Assembly: GCA_050303615.1 (NCBI GenBank)
Contig: JBNLCC010000015.1
Location: 62,001-126,000, forward strand
From: CAZDXJ01 sp050303615
GTDB taxonomy: Bacteria > Pseudomonadota > Gammaproteobacteria > Methylococcales > Methylomonadaceae
DNA length: 64,000 nucleotides
Direction of reading: 5' to 3'
The position numbers and the translations under genes were made by a program. Positions 7,998-17,000 of this stretch are shown here, piece after piece (positions within the stretch are counted from its first letter, which is position 1; the number at the start of each line of letters is the position of its first letter). A model generated the notes under the pieces. It was not told where the DNA came from, did not search any database, and was given only the letters and a program-made list of their open reading frames with translations.

Positions 7998-9440
7998 ATG
8001 CTGTTCAACTTTATCAACAAAGACAAATTAAGATTAATTCTTAAAGAAGTGCATGGATTCATACTGGAACACAAAAAATTAAAGTCCGATGATACCGAAC
8101 CAACAAGTCAAGATGCCAAGAAAAGTGCCGTGCTGGAACGCCAGCATAAACAACGCATAAAACAAATGCTAAAACAACTTCATAACGCTGATATAGCACA
8201 TATCATGGAAAGTCTTCCATTGGAAGAAAGAGCCGTCGTCTGGCAACAAATTCCTAGGCAACAGTTTGGCGCAATTTTACTGGAATTGTCGGAGCCAGTA
8301 CGTAGCCATCTGTACAGCCTGATGGAAGAAAAAGATATTGTATATGCTGCAAAAAACCTGAACAGCAACAAGATTTCCGATCTGGCCTGGCTGGTACATG
8401 ATTTACCGGAAGATACCCTCAATAAAATTGTAAAAGGCCTGCAGCCAGAGCAACGAGCCCAACTGGAAGAAGCGCTTTCGTTCCCAACCGGTAGCGTCGG
8501 GTCGTTAATGGACTTCAGTATGATCACCATTAACGAACAAGATAGCGTTCGAGATGCCTTATCGTTATGCCGCCAACTCGAACGCCTCCCCGACCACAGT
8601 TATCAAATTCACGTCGTGGACGAAAACAATACCCTAAAAGGCTATATTCCACTGCAGACCCTGGTAACACTGGACTTTGACCAAAAAATATCGGATGTCA
8701 TGGATATTAATATCGTGCGTTTTTATCCCGAAGATAAAGCCCTGGAGGCGGCTTCCGCATTCGAACGCTACGACCTGATTTCCGCGCCCGTCATCAATGA
8801 TGATAATAAATTAATCGGTCGTATTTGCGTCAACGATATTTTGGAATTTATTAGCGAGTATGAAGAACAACAAATTAGAAACCAAATTGGCTTTAGCGGT
8901 AAGGAAGACATGTTTTCTGGTATCTGGAAAAATGCCCAGAACCGCTGGCTATGGTTATTTATAAACCTGTTTACCGTTTTTCTAGCCACCCGGGTGATAT
9001 CCTTGTTCGAAGGCGCTATCGAACAACTGGTGGTGCTGGCCACGCTGATGCCAATAGTCGCAGCCACCGGCGGCAATATCGGCAACCAAGCCTGTACCCT
9101 ACTTGTCAGGGCATTAGCATTAGGTCAAATTACTGATAACAATGTAAAACAATTTTATTTTAAAGAGGTCGGTATCAGTCTGATCAACGGTTTATTATGG
9201 GGGATGGTAATGGGTTTTTTCGTCAGCTATATGTATTCCAACTTCGCCATCGGTTTTGTGCTAATGCTCGCCATTGCAATGAACCTGACGTTGGCTGCAG
9301 CCGTCGGGGTTTCGGTACCGCTAATCCGGTATAAAATGAATATGGATCCGGCCATGGGCTCGAATGTCGTAGTCACCTTCTTTGCCGACGCCTTCGGCTT
9401 CCTGATTTTTTTAGGTTTAGCTACAATGATTTTAATCTAA
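7998..9440 (+). CDS. mgtE: Magnesium transporter MgtE
   Basis: A 480-residue MgtE-family Mg2+ channel, close to the usual length. The cytoplasmic N domain of helical repeats (about 45-165; IAHIMESLPLEERAVVWQQI) senses Mg2+. Two CBS domains follow (about 170-295; SVGSLMDFSMITI and YDLISAPVINDDNKLIGRI). The C-terminal membrane domain (about 320-480) has five hydrophobic helices with the pore signature PIVAATGGNIGNQA. It is a single-gene unit. It is probably resident chromosome rather than part of the polyketide cluster. Confidence 0.96.
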   Translation: MLFNFINKDKLRLILKEVHGFILEHKKLKSDDTEPTSQDAKKSAVLERQHKQRIKQMLKQLHNADIAHIMESLPLEERAVVWQQIPRQQFGAILLELSEPVRSHLYSLMEEKDIVYAAKNLNSNKISDLAWLVHDLPEDTLNKIVKGLQPEQRAQLEEALSFPTGSVGSLMDFSMITINEQDSVRDALSLCRQLERLPDHSYQIHVVDENNTLKGYIPLQTLVTLDFDQKISDVMDINIVRFYPEDKALEAASAFERYDLISAPVINDDNKLIGRICVNDILEFISEYEEQQIRNQIGFSGKEDMFSGIWKNAQNRWLWLFINLFTVFLATRVISLFEGAIEQLVVLATLMPIVAATGGNIGNQACTLLVRALALGQITDNNVKQFYFKEVGISLINGLLWGMVMGFFVSYMYSNFAIGFVLMLAIAMNLTLAAAVGVSVPLIRYKMNMDPAMGSNVVVTFFADAFGFLIFLGLATMILI

Positions 9441-9520
9441 CATACAGACAAAGCTAACTCCCCCTTCTTTTCTGCTGAAAAAATTAAGGGACAATGAACT
9501 TGAAATCACTGCAACTTCCC

Positions 9521-9545
9521 AGAGACGCAAGCATTGCGTCTCTAC
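9521..9545. repeat. Short palindromic repeat, copy 3 (inverted)
   Basis: AGAGACGCAAGCATTGCGTC followed by TCTAC, the reverse orientation of the copies at 1290 and 7661. Its right end directly abuts the monooxygenase relic that starts at 9546. Confidence 0.75.
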
Positions 9546-9712
9546 CTCTCATCCAGCATATTTCGGTATTTACGTGCCTCGTTGATAACACCAGAAGTTC
9601 ACTTCCCATAGATGCCGGTACTTTTGTTGATATAAACCTGGATATAAATAATGACAACTGCCCTTGCAGTCGTAGATCATCACCCATAACGCGCGATGAC
9701 GAAATATCAATG
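9546..9712 (-). pseudogene. Decayed 3' fragment of a flavin monooxygenase gene (relic 2)
   Basis: Aligns by eye with 12732-12985 of the intact flavin monooxygenase gene. The first 75 bases match well, with shared anchors CTCATCCAGCATAT and CACTTCCCATAGATGCCGGT. About 90 bases are then missing, after which AACTGCCCTTGCAGTCGTAG matches the intact gene's AACTGGCCTTGCAATCGTAG. Frame is lost. Same orientation as the intact gene and as relic 1, with which it shares extra sequence beyond the monooxygenase part (GACGAAAT and CTTGATTTC). Confidence 0.65.
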
Positions 9713-9741
9713 CATTACTTGATTTCCTTGATTTTTACATG

Positions 9742-9845
9742 CTGCCGCCGTACCACGAAGTAGGGTGCCGGTGAGCTTGCGAACCGCACCATTTGTGATT
9801 CGAGTCATGTTCCGTGCGGTTCGTACCTCACCGCACGCTACGAGC
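9742..9845. repeat. Dispersed ~100-bp hairpin repeat, copy B
   Basis: Second copy of the GGTGCCGGTGAGCTTGCGAA..TACCTCACCGCAC inverted repeat at 1388-1490. It lies between relic 2 and the AIPR gene; the left flank (TACCAC.A.GTAG) is shared too, so the repeat unit is slightly longer than the hairpin. Confidence 0.7.
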
Positions 9846-9882
9846 TGAAGTTCCCTAAATACAATGGTAGAGTCTGTAGTCT

Positions 9883-11556
9883 TTAGCTCAGGAGCTTGGC
9901 TACAAGAGCCGACCCCTTTGCAACTTGGTCAGTTGCTCCTAACTCATTAAACTCCGCAAGTACTTGCTGAAGTGAGTCACTAAGTATTTCGCCAGATACA
10001 TCTACGTTTGGCAATTCCGAAATTTTTTTCTCTATCTCTTGTGAAGTACCCGCTATTTTTATACTAGCCACCATTGCTACGTAAAATTTGATATTCGTAA
10101 TAGTCTTTCTTTCTAACTGAATCTCGCAATTTTCTGGCTTCAGATATGTTTCAACAGCTTTCATTATTTGAATTGCTTTGAGGTATATATCAATTGGCTT
10201 ATCTAAGCTAAATATTTTTCTATATTCGACGTCCGAATTTATCAGTGTTGAAGGGCGGGCCCTTGCACTATCAGGCTTCAACAGCATGATAGCCATCATT
10301 GCTTGCGCCATATAAGAAATACTTATAATCTTAGCGACTGGCATTCCTTGGTTTTTATAAAAGTTTTTCTTCCTATCGTAGTAGTAGCCGTTTGACTTAA
10401 GAAAGTCTTCAATATTTCTATGAATGTCATCAGAGCTTCTTAGTGAGGCAGGTGGAATAGATGTTTGACTATTTGTGGCTCGTATAATTCTGTCTCTAGC
10501 TTCTTCATCTTCTTCACATATCACTCGAACAAGCACAGCTCTTTCATCACCCTCGTGATTCTCCAGCTGCGAGAAGTATTGGTATATTTCATGTGATGTC
10601 TGCAGCCCATTAACAATTTGAGGATCTTCAATTGTAAGTTGCTTTCCTGCCATTACTGCTTTAGGAGTAATGATAGTTACACCATTATTCAGATACCAAA
10701 AGTTTTCTGATTCTCTATTTTCAAGTGTCTTTCGTATGCCAGTATTGACTACAACACTTCCCTGATAATCTCTAACATTCGACTCGAATATACTGCGTGC
10801 CAACGACCCAGAATCAGAAATGAACTCGTAGTATTTAGAAAGACTTACTAGACATAGATAGCTACCAGCAGTTGTGCCAATTGGTGACTCCGCAACCTCA
10901 AGTACTCTCGAAGTAGACGGTACATTCCTTGTCATCTCAAGAAGTTCAGACGCACCAATAAATTCAAATGAAAACTCAGCGCCACCAAACATTTTGACAA
11001 TATCTTCTTGAAGCTTTGGCACTTTCCCTGACACATTCTGGTGAACGTCATCACCCTGAGTAGAATAAAAATACCGTATTTCTATTTTTGGAAATGTCTT
11101 TGCTAACTTTGCATATGAATCTCTAAAAAGCTTAACCTTATCAATCAGAGCAGCATTGTAGCGAGCAGCATAATCGTCTGGATTGTTCGCTAGGTTAAAT
11201 AAATCCTGGGCTGACTCCCTGAATTTGATTACAGCATCTTCTTTAAAGGAGGCCGAAGTCTTCGACTGAATTATAATCAATTCAATGTGATTCTTTTTTT
11301 GGTTGGTATTTACAGGCGTATCTTCTTTTAATGGCTCGCCATTTATAAAAGTATAGATTGAATCAATTCCACCATCCCCACCATCACCTACTATCCCGTA
11401 TGAAATGTCATCGTAGGTAAGATCATAATTCTTAAGTATTTCTGATGCCGAATATATTTCAAAATACTCCGACATAGTCAGTTCATCGCCAGACTCAGCA
11501 CATCGTTCCTTGATTATCTGCTCCAGAATTATCTGATCATTTGTCTTTTGAGTCAT
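9883..11556 (-). CDS. AIPR-family (abortive infection phage resistance) protein
   Basis: A 557-residue cytosolic protein. The N-terminal part carries a restriction-nuclease-like core: GDGGDGGIDSIY at about residues 57-68 supplies the acidic residue, and a beta strand ends in IIIQSK at 94-99. This D...QxK pattern is a Mrr-type variant of PD-(D/E)XK. The middle and C-terminal parts (about 230-520) match the AIPR family, with FWYLNNGVTIITPKA, IVNGLQTSHEIYQYFS and the ATNSQTSIPPASLRS stretch. AIPR proteins are linked to abortive infection, but the mechanism is poorly known. It is the second gene of a two-gene operon, 54 bp behind its partner. GC is visibly lower than in the polyketide genes. Confidence 0.85.
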   Translation of the reverse strand: MTQKTNDQIILEQIIKERCAESGDELTMSEYFEIYSASEILKNYDLTYDDISYGIVGDGGDGGIDSIYTFINGEPLKEDTPVNTNQKKNHIELIIIQSKTSASFKEDAVIKFRESAQDLFNLANNPDDYAARYNAALIDKVKLFRDSYAKLAKTFPKIEIRYFYSTQGDDVHQNVSGKVPKLQEDIVKMFGGAEFSFEFIGASELLEMTRNVPSTSRVLEVAESPIGTTAGSYLCLVSLSKYYEFISDSGSLARSIFESNVRDYQGSVVVNTGIRKTLENRESENFWYLNNGVTIITPKAVMAGKQLTIEDPQIVNGLQTSHEIYQYFSQLENHEGDERAVLVRVICEEDEEARDRIIRATNSQTSIPPASLRSSDDIHRNIEDFLKSNGYYYDRKKNFYKNQGMPVAKIISISYMAQAMMAIMLLKPDSARARPSTLINSDVEYRKIFSLDKPIDIYLKAIQIMKAVETYLKPENCEIQLERKTITNIKFYVAMVASIKIAGTSQEIEKKISELPNVDVSGEILSDSLQQVLAEFNELGATDQVAKGSALVAKLLS

Positions 11557-11610
11557 TTTTATTCCTTTGTAATTTGATAATTATACGTCTTCAAAAAGCT
11601 AAAACCGCAA

Positions 11611-12546
11611 TCAACGACTTGTCCGCTGCATTGCTTTGTTAAATTCAATATCATCACTATTTATTAGAACAGTTGCCGGTGGCTTCATCATAAACACATC
11701 CTCTTGATCAGATGGCAGATACTCTATTAACTCTCTCGCTAAGGTAGAGTCGATATTAGTCATTTCAAAATGGCTGTAGAGAACTGATTTTAGCCAACCT
11801 CTAAAAGAGTTTCGATAAAGCTCATCCTTGATATCAACAGGGTTATCTTCTTCTATAGGAGTGCCAATTTTCAGGTTGTATAATGCTTCTGCAAAAGTAG
11901 ATAAGCAGCAAGTGAAAACACACTCATCATAACCACTAATATTTCTAATGGGATTGCCGGTTTTAGTCTTTAGCTTTGCATATTTTCTAGTTGGAGCGCT
12001 CAAAGGCTCAGCCATATCAGCAGACATATAAAAGAAATCGTATAGTTTCCCACTTACTTTGTGAAAAACACCAATAGAACCAACAGATGGTAAAATCGCA
12101 CCACTTAAAATATCCGGCTTGCACTCAAACGGCGGATAAGGAAGTACATCTGGACGTCTTGATAATAAATCCCACTGCTCTAAGTTAGCGTTGAAATTGG
12201 TCTGAGCGACGCTGTTCGGCCAGCCTGAACAAATACCAGAATGTTTTTCATTGGATTTTTTAGCCTGGAGCAACGTAGCTCTAGCTTGGAATTCAGGTTT
12301 AGTTTTATAGGAAACGATCAAAAGATCAGAAATTTCACACCTAGCAAAAGGTCGGCCCCAAGTTCCTTTGCCGTTGAATACAACTTGATGCTTCATTCCG
12401 TGAAACTCTTCAAGCTTGAATGTCTTTTTCAGAGAACCAAAGCTACGCATCAATGCACGGAATTGCTGGACTTCTGAAAATCTAGATTTAGATGACTCTG
12501 CTTTCCATGCTTTTGATAAAGCAGCAGCAAACTTTCTACTTGTCAC
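11611..12546 (-). CDS. Uncharacterised protein with PD-(D/E)XK-like motif, AIPR partner
   Basis: A 311-residue soluble protein that I cannot assign to a named family. Residues 69-97 contain a possible nuclease core: E71 and D74 in CEISDLLIV, and QAKK at 94-97 at the end of the next strand, the spacing expected for a restriction-like fold. No helicase or methylase motifs are visible. It precedes the AIPR gene on the same strand with a 54-bp gap, so the two are probably cotranscribed. The context suggests a joint defence role, which is inference only. Confidence 0.65.
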   Translation of the reverse strand: MTSRKFAAALSKAWKAESSKSRFSEVQQFRALMRSFGSLKKTFKLEEFHGMKHQVVFNGKGTWGRPFARCEISDLLIVSYKTKPEFQARATLLQAKKSNEKHSGICSGWPNSVAQTNFNANLEQWDLLSRRPDVLPYPPFECKPDILSGAILPSVGSIGVFHKVSGKLYDFFYMSADMAEPLSAPTRKYAKLKTKTGNPIRNISGYDECVFTCCLSTFAEALYNLKIGTPIEEDNPVDIKDELYRNSFRGWLKSVLYSHFEMTNIDSTLARELIEYLPSDQEDVFMMKPPATVLINSDDIEFNKAMQRTSR

Positions 12547-12727
12547 TTAGTACTCCATGTAAATTTAACAAATTATCATCAGGACCCACGTAACATACGC
12601 GCTAGACATTAACACTGTCAAATTAATCAACTCAGGACTAATAGCACTAAACGGGATAACATGAGTATTGTCATGATATACAGGTCTGGATAATTTCAAA
12701 AAACAAACCCGGCAAAATCCAAAACAT

Positions 12728-14029
12728 TCACCGCTCATCCAGCATATCCCGATACTTCCGCGCCACTTTAATAAACTTCCAGAAATCCACTTCCCATAGA
12801 TGCCGGTGTGAGTCCAGGTAGTAGTCCTGTCCTAAATCGGGGTCGTCTTGTTGTTTGGCTTGTATGAATTGTTGATAACCAGCGGTTTTTTCCGAATAGG
12901 CTATGATATAATTACGGACAAACTGGCCTTGCAATCGTAGGCCGTCTCCCAGGCCGGCGGCGGCGTTGACGAAGCCGAAGAAAAAGATATTGTCCATATT
13001 TCTGGGTGCAATATGGATAAACAGGTCGGGAATCCCTGACTTCCACTCCAGCAGCGCCGGATCGATAAACGGAAAATCGCGGTCATAGCCGGTGGCGTAG
13101 ACGATTACATCGACGTCGGCGTTGGAGCCATCGGTAAAATAGACGGTATTGCCGTCAAAACGCTCAACATCATCTTTTGGTTTTATATCGCCATGGCCGA
13201 TATGATACAAAATCTGCGAATTCATAATCGGGTGCGCGCCGTCCAGCGGATGATCGGGCTTTTTCAGACCGTAATCGACGCCGTCATAGCCGGCCAATTT
13301 GAAGACCTGATGTATATAGGCCATGGTTTCTTCCTTGGACTTGAACTTGTTGCCCAGCTGCAGCATCCATTGCGGGGTCGGCTTGCCGCCGATAAACTTC
13401 GGGTAGTAGTGATAGCCGCGCCGGGTGCTGTGATAAACGGCACTGCCGTGATGCACGGCATCGACGGCAATATCGCAACCGGAATTACCGGCACCGACCA
13501 CTAAAACCCGTTTGCCCCGGATTTGGTCCGGGTTTTTGTAGTCCATCGAATGCACTACCTCGCCGCTGAATTCGCCCGGATACGGCGGGTCCGGATAGCG
13601 CGCAACGCGTTGCGCACCGTTGCAAACGGCGATAAAGGAATAGTATTTGGTTTCGCCGGTAGATAATTGCACGTTCCAGCCGTCGCCCGACGGTTCTATC
13701 CAGGTCACAGAGGTATTGAAGATGGCTTTGTCGTACACGCCGAAATCCCTGGCGTAGGAACGCATATAGTCCAGCATCATTTTATGGTTCGGATAAACCG
13801 GATAATCATCCGGCATCGGGTAGTCCGGCACCTGGGTGTTGAATTTGGGGGAAATCAAATGCAGCGACGGATAGACTCGGCCGCTTTTGCCTTCGCCATT
13901 CCAGACACCGCCGAGATCCGACTCAGACTCGTACAGATCGTAATCGATCCCGCCGTCGTTCAGTTCCCTGCCCAGGCCTATGCCTAGCGGCCCGCCGCCG
14001 ATAATACAAAGTTTTATCCGTTCATTCAT
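12728..14029 (-). CDS. Class B flavin-dependent monooxygenase (PedG-like position)
   Basis: A 433-residue FAD/NADPH monooxygenase. The FAD fold motif GGGPLG is at 11-16, the FMO fingerprint FSGEVVHSMDY at 154-164, the NADPH motif GAGNSG at 179-184, and ATGY near 315. It starts 21 bp after the stop of the giant PKS in the same operon. Trans-AT clusters of the pederin/oocydin type carry such FMOs at this position, where they insert oxygen into the growing chain on the assembly line or cleave it. The split module (KS-DH* on the preceding protein, ACP on the PKS at 1-1037) is a plausible site of action. Two decayed copies of its 3' end lie at 1492-1675 and 9546-9712. Confidence 0.92.
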   Translation of the reverse strand: MNERIKLCIIGGGPLGIGLGRELNDGGIDYDLYESESDLGGVWNGEGKSGRVYPSLHLISPKFNTQVPDYPMPDDYPVYPNHKMMLDYMRSYARDFGVYDKAIFNTSVTWIEPSGDGWNVQLSTGETKYYSFIAVCNGAQRVARYPDPPYPGEFSGEVVHSMDYKNPDQIRGKRVLVVGAGNSGCDIAVDAVHHGSAVYHSTRRGYHYYPKFIGGKPTPQWMLQLGNKFKSKEETMAYIHQVFKLAGYDGVDYGLKKPDHPLDGAHPIMNSQILYHIGHGDIKPKDDVERFDGNTVYFTDGSNADVDVIVYATGYDRDFPFIDPALLEWKSGIPDLFIHIAPRNMDNIFFFGFVNAAAGLGDGLRLQGQFVRNYIIAYSEKTAGYQQFIQAKQQDDPDLGQDYYLDSHRHLWEVDFWKFIKVARKYRDMLDER

Positions 14030-14050
14030 AGCTGCCTGGTGTTGTCCCGC

Positions 14051-17000
14051 TTATATCGAAATGTTAAACAATCGGTCTGCCGTGGTGACCGTAAAGTCCT
14101 GTAAATAAAGGCAGGCTTTGCCGGCCCTGTCGTAAAAGGTTAAATCGTATTTCTGCCGGCCTTGATCGCTGCAGGCTTTTCGCTCCAGTCGCAACACAAG
14201 CTGATCCGGCAGAGTAGCCGACGCCGCTATTTGTTGCAGAGAGAACGGCAACAATACCGGGCCGTTCCAAGCGCATCGGCTGCGTGCAAAAAACTGTAAC
14301 AGCTGCCATGCCGCATTAATATACAGCGGTTGAAACATCATCGCCCTATGCTGTTCGCTCAGCTTATCAGGCAGTGTTAACGTTGCCATTAAAGCCGCTT
14401 GATGGCTGTATATATCGCTGATACCTGCCGCGTTAATGTTTGAGTCAAAACAATCCAACACGGCTTCGGCATTGACCGGCTGCATTTGCGCCTGTAACTT
14501 TGCAAATTCAACAGGCCCAGGCATGACCAGTGACGAGCTATCGCTGATGACTTCCCCGATGTGATTACAAACACCCGTCTGGCCTTCAAGTTTAAGGTCA
14601 TAGACCACAGCCTGCTTATTGTCGTGCAGGCTGAGCATCAGTGTCTGTGGCTTATCGGCCTGATATTCCAGCGGCGTACCCCAAAGCAGATGCCTTAACC
14701 CTGCGACCGGCTTGCCGACCGACTGCTCGGCGGCGACACGCGCCATTTCAGGATAAAACAATGCCGGTATCGGTAGCCGGTGATGCAGCATAAACCATTC
14801 GTCGCCGGTAAAGGTCGAGACAAACTGCTGTTGCTGCAGACTGGAAATATTGCGATGTACCAGCGGATGCAAACGGGCTTCGGCGGTTTCGGTTATTTCC
14901 GCCACCGGTTCGGGTTGTAAATCAATCCAGTAATGCTCCCGGGCGAAAGGATAACTTGGCAGGCTGATGCGTCTTAGCGGGGCCGGATATAACTTTTGCC
15001 ACGGCACGTCATAGCCCTGGCAATAAAACTCCGCCAATGCCAACAACGTTTCCCGATAGTCATCCGCTTGGTTTAACAAATCCATGCTCTGCGCAGCCAG
15101 TTGGTTTACCGTCTGCCGTATCGCTTTTTGCCCTGCAAACTCGCGGTCAACTATGCCGTACAAGCAATCGCTGTTCGATTGTTGGCCGGATGAACGCGCC
15201 AGCACTTCCTGCGCATGCTGAATATCCGAAACAACTATCCCGCAACGATACTGGAAGTGGTGACGGCCTTGCTGCAGGGTATAGGCAATACTAGCCAGTC
15301 CCTGCCGACCTGCTTCCGCCGTTTGCAGATAAGCCCGCATTTGCTCGATTTGCTGTTGTAACACCGGTTCGGTTTTAGCCGATAAGGTCAACAGATAATA
15401 CGGAGCCGCTAACGTTGTTGTCTCCGGTTCGTTCGCATAATCCTGCAACACCATATGGGCATTGGTGCCGCTCATACCGAACGCACTGACCGCCCCGATA
15501 CGCGGTTGCCCCGGCTGCTTTGCCCAGGTTTTCTTATGCTTGTTGACGTAAAACGGACTTTGCCGCCACTGGATATAGTCGTTCTCGTGCCGGCAATGCA
15601 GGCTGGCCGGAATCGTCTCATGTTTAAGCGCCTGAACCAAACTGATCAGGCTGACCAGACCGGAGGCGGCAAAGGTGTGGCCGAAATTGCTTTTGGTTGA
15701 GGTCAGCGCACAAAAGCCCTGCTGCTCGGTTTTACCTTTAAAGGCATCGTACAGCGCATTGATTTCCACCGGATCGCCCAGTTGCGTGCCGGTGCCGTGG
15801 GTGACGATATAGTTTATATCCTGCGGCCGGATATGCGACTGCCGGTAAACATCGTCCAACAACTCGGTCTGCGATGCACCGCTGGGTGCGGTGATGCCGT
15901 TGGTTTTGCCGTCGTAATTAATGCCGCTGCCGCGAATCAAGGCATGGATAGGATCGCCGTCGGCAAGCGCCCTGGACAGGCGTTTCAAGACCACCACTGC
16001 AACCGCCTCGCCCGGCACCATACCGTTAGCGCTTTGGTCGAAGACATGGCATTTGCCGTCCGGCGACAGCATACCGGCCTGGGTCATGCCGACATACGCT
16101 TCCGGTGAAACCATTAGGTTAACGCCCGCCGCGATTGCGGTATCGCATTCATTCTGCCGCAGGCTCAGGCAGGCGGTATGTGCCGCGACCAACGATGACG
16201 AACAGGCGGTATTGATAGCCATGGTCGGGCCTTTTAAATTAAGAAAATAAGCCAGCCTAGATGCAAGAATACCGTTATGGGTCGAGGTCAGGCTGACCTG
16301 TTTTAATCGGCGCTGATAGTCGCTGCCTTCCTCGACACCGACAAACATACCGATTTTTTGCCGGGCAATTTGTTCCGCGCCGTAACCGGCATTTTCCAGC
16401 GCCAGCCAGGATTCCTGCAGCAAATGACGTTGCCGCGGGTCCATACGTTCCGCTTCCAACGGCGAGATTTCGAAAAACAGCGGATCGAATTCGTCTAGTC
16501 CGGGAATGCTACCGCACCATTTGCAGTTGGTTTTGCCGGTGATATCGGCCGCATCCGAATAATATTGCCGCCAGTCGAAACGGTCGGCCGATACCTCATC
16601 CACGGCATCTTCGCCCTGCTCCAATATCCGCCACATTTCGTCGACATTGCGCGCCTTGGGAAATCGCCCGCTGATGCCGATTATCGCAATCGGCTCGTTG
16701 ACATCGATATCGCTGGCCGGGGTTGAAACGATCGTTGTCTGCTCGGTATTGACCAAGGCCTGCGGTTTGCTAACCGGCGCTATGGGTTCAGCTGATTCAT
16801 TGTCCGGCTGACGATAAAACGCCTCCATCGCTTGTTGATAGTCGCGATACAGATAATCGGTCAACCGGCGCAATGTGGAATGGCTGAAAAACACCGAAGG
16901 CGTTAATTCAAGCCGGAAAAAACGGCTCAGCCGGCGCGAGAACTCGGCCAGGCTGATTGAGTCGAAACCGAAGTCAGCCAGATTGGTATCGGCACCGAGT

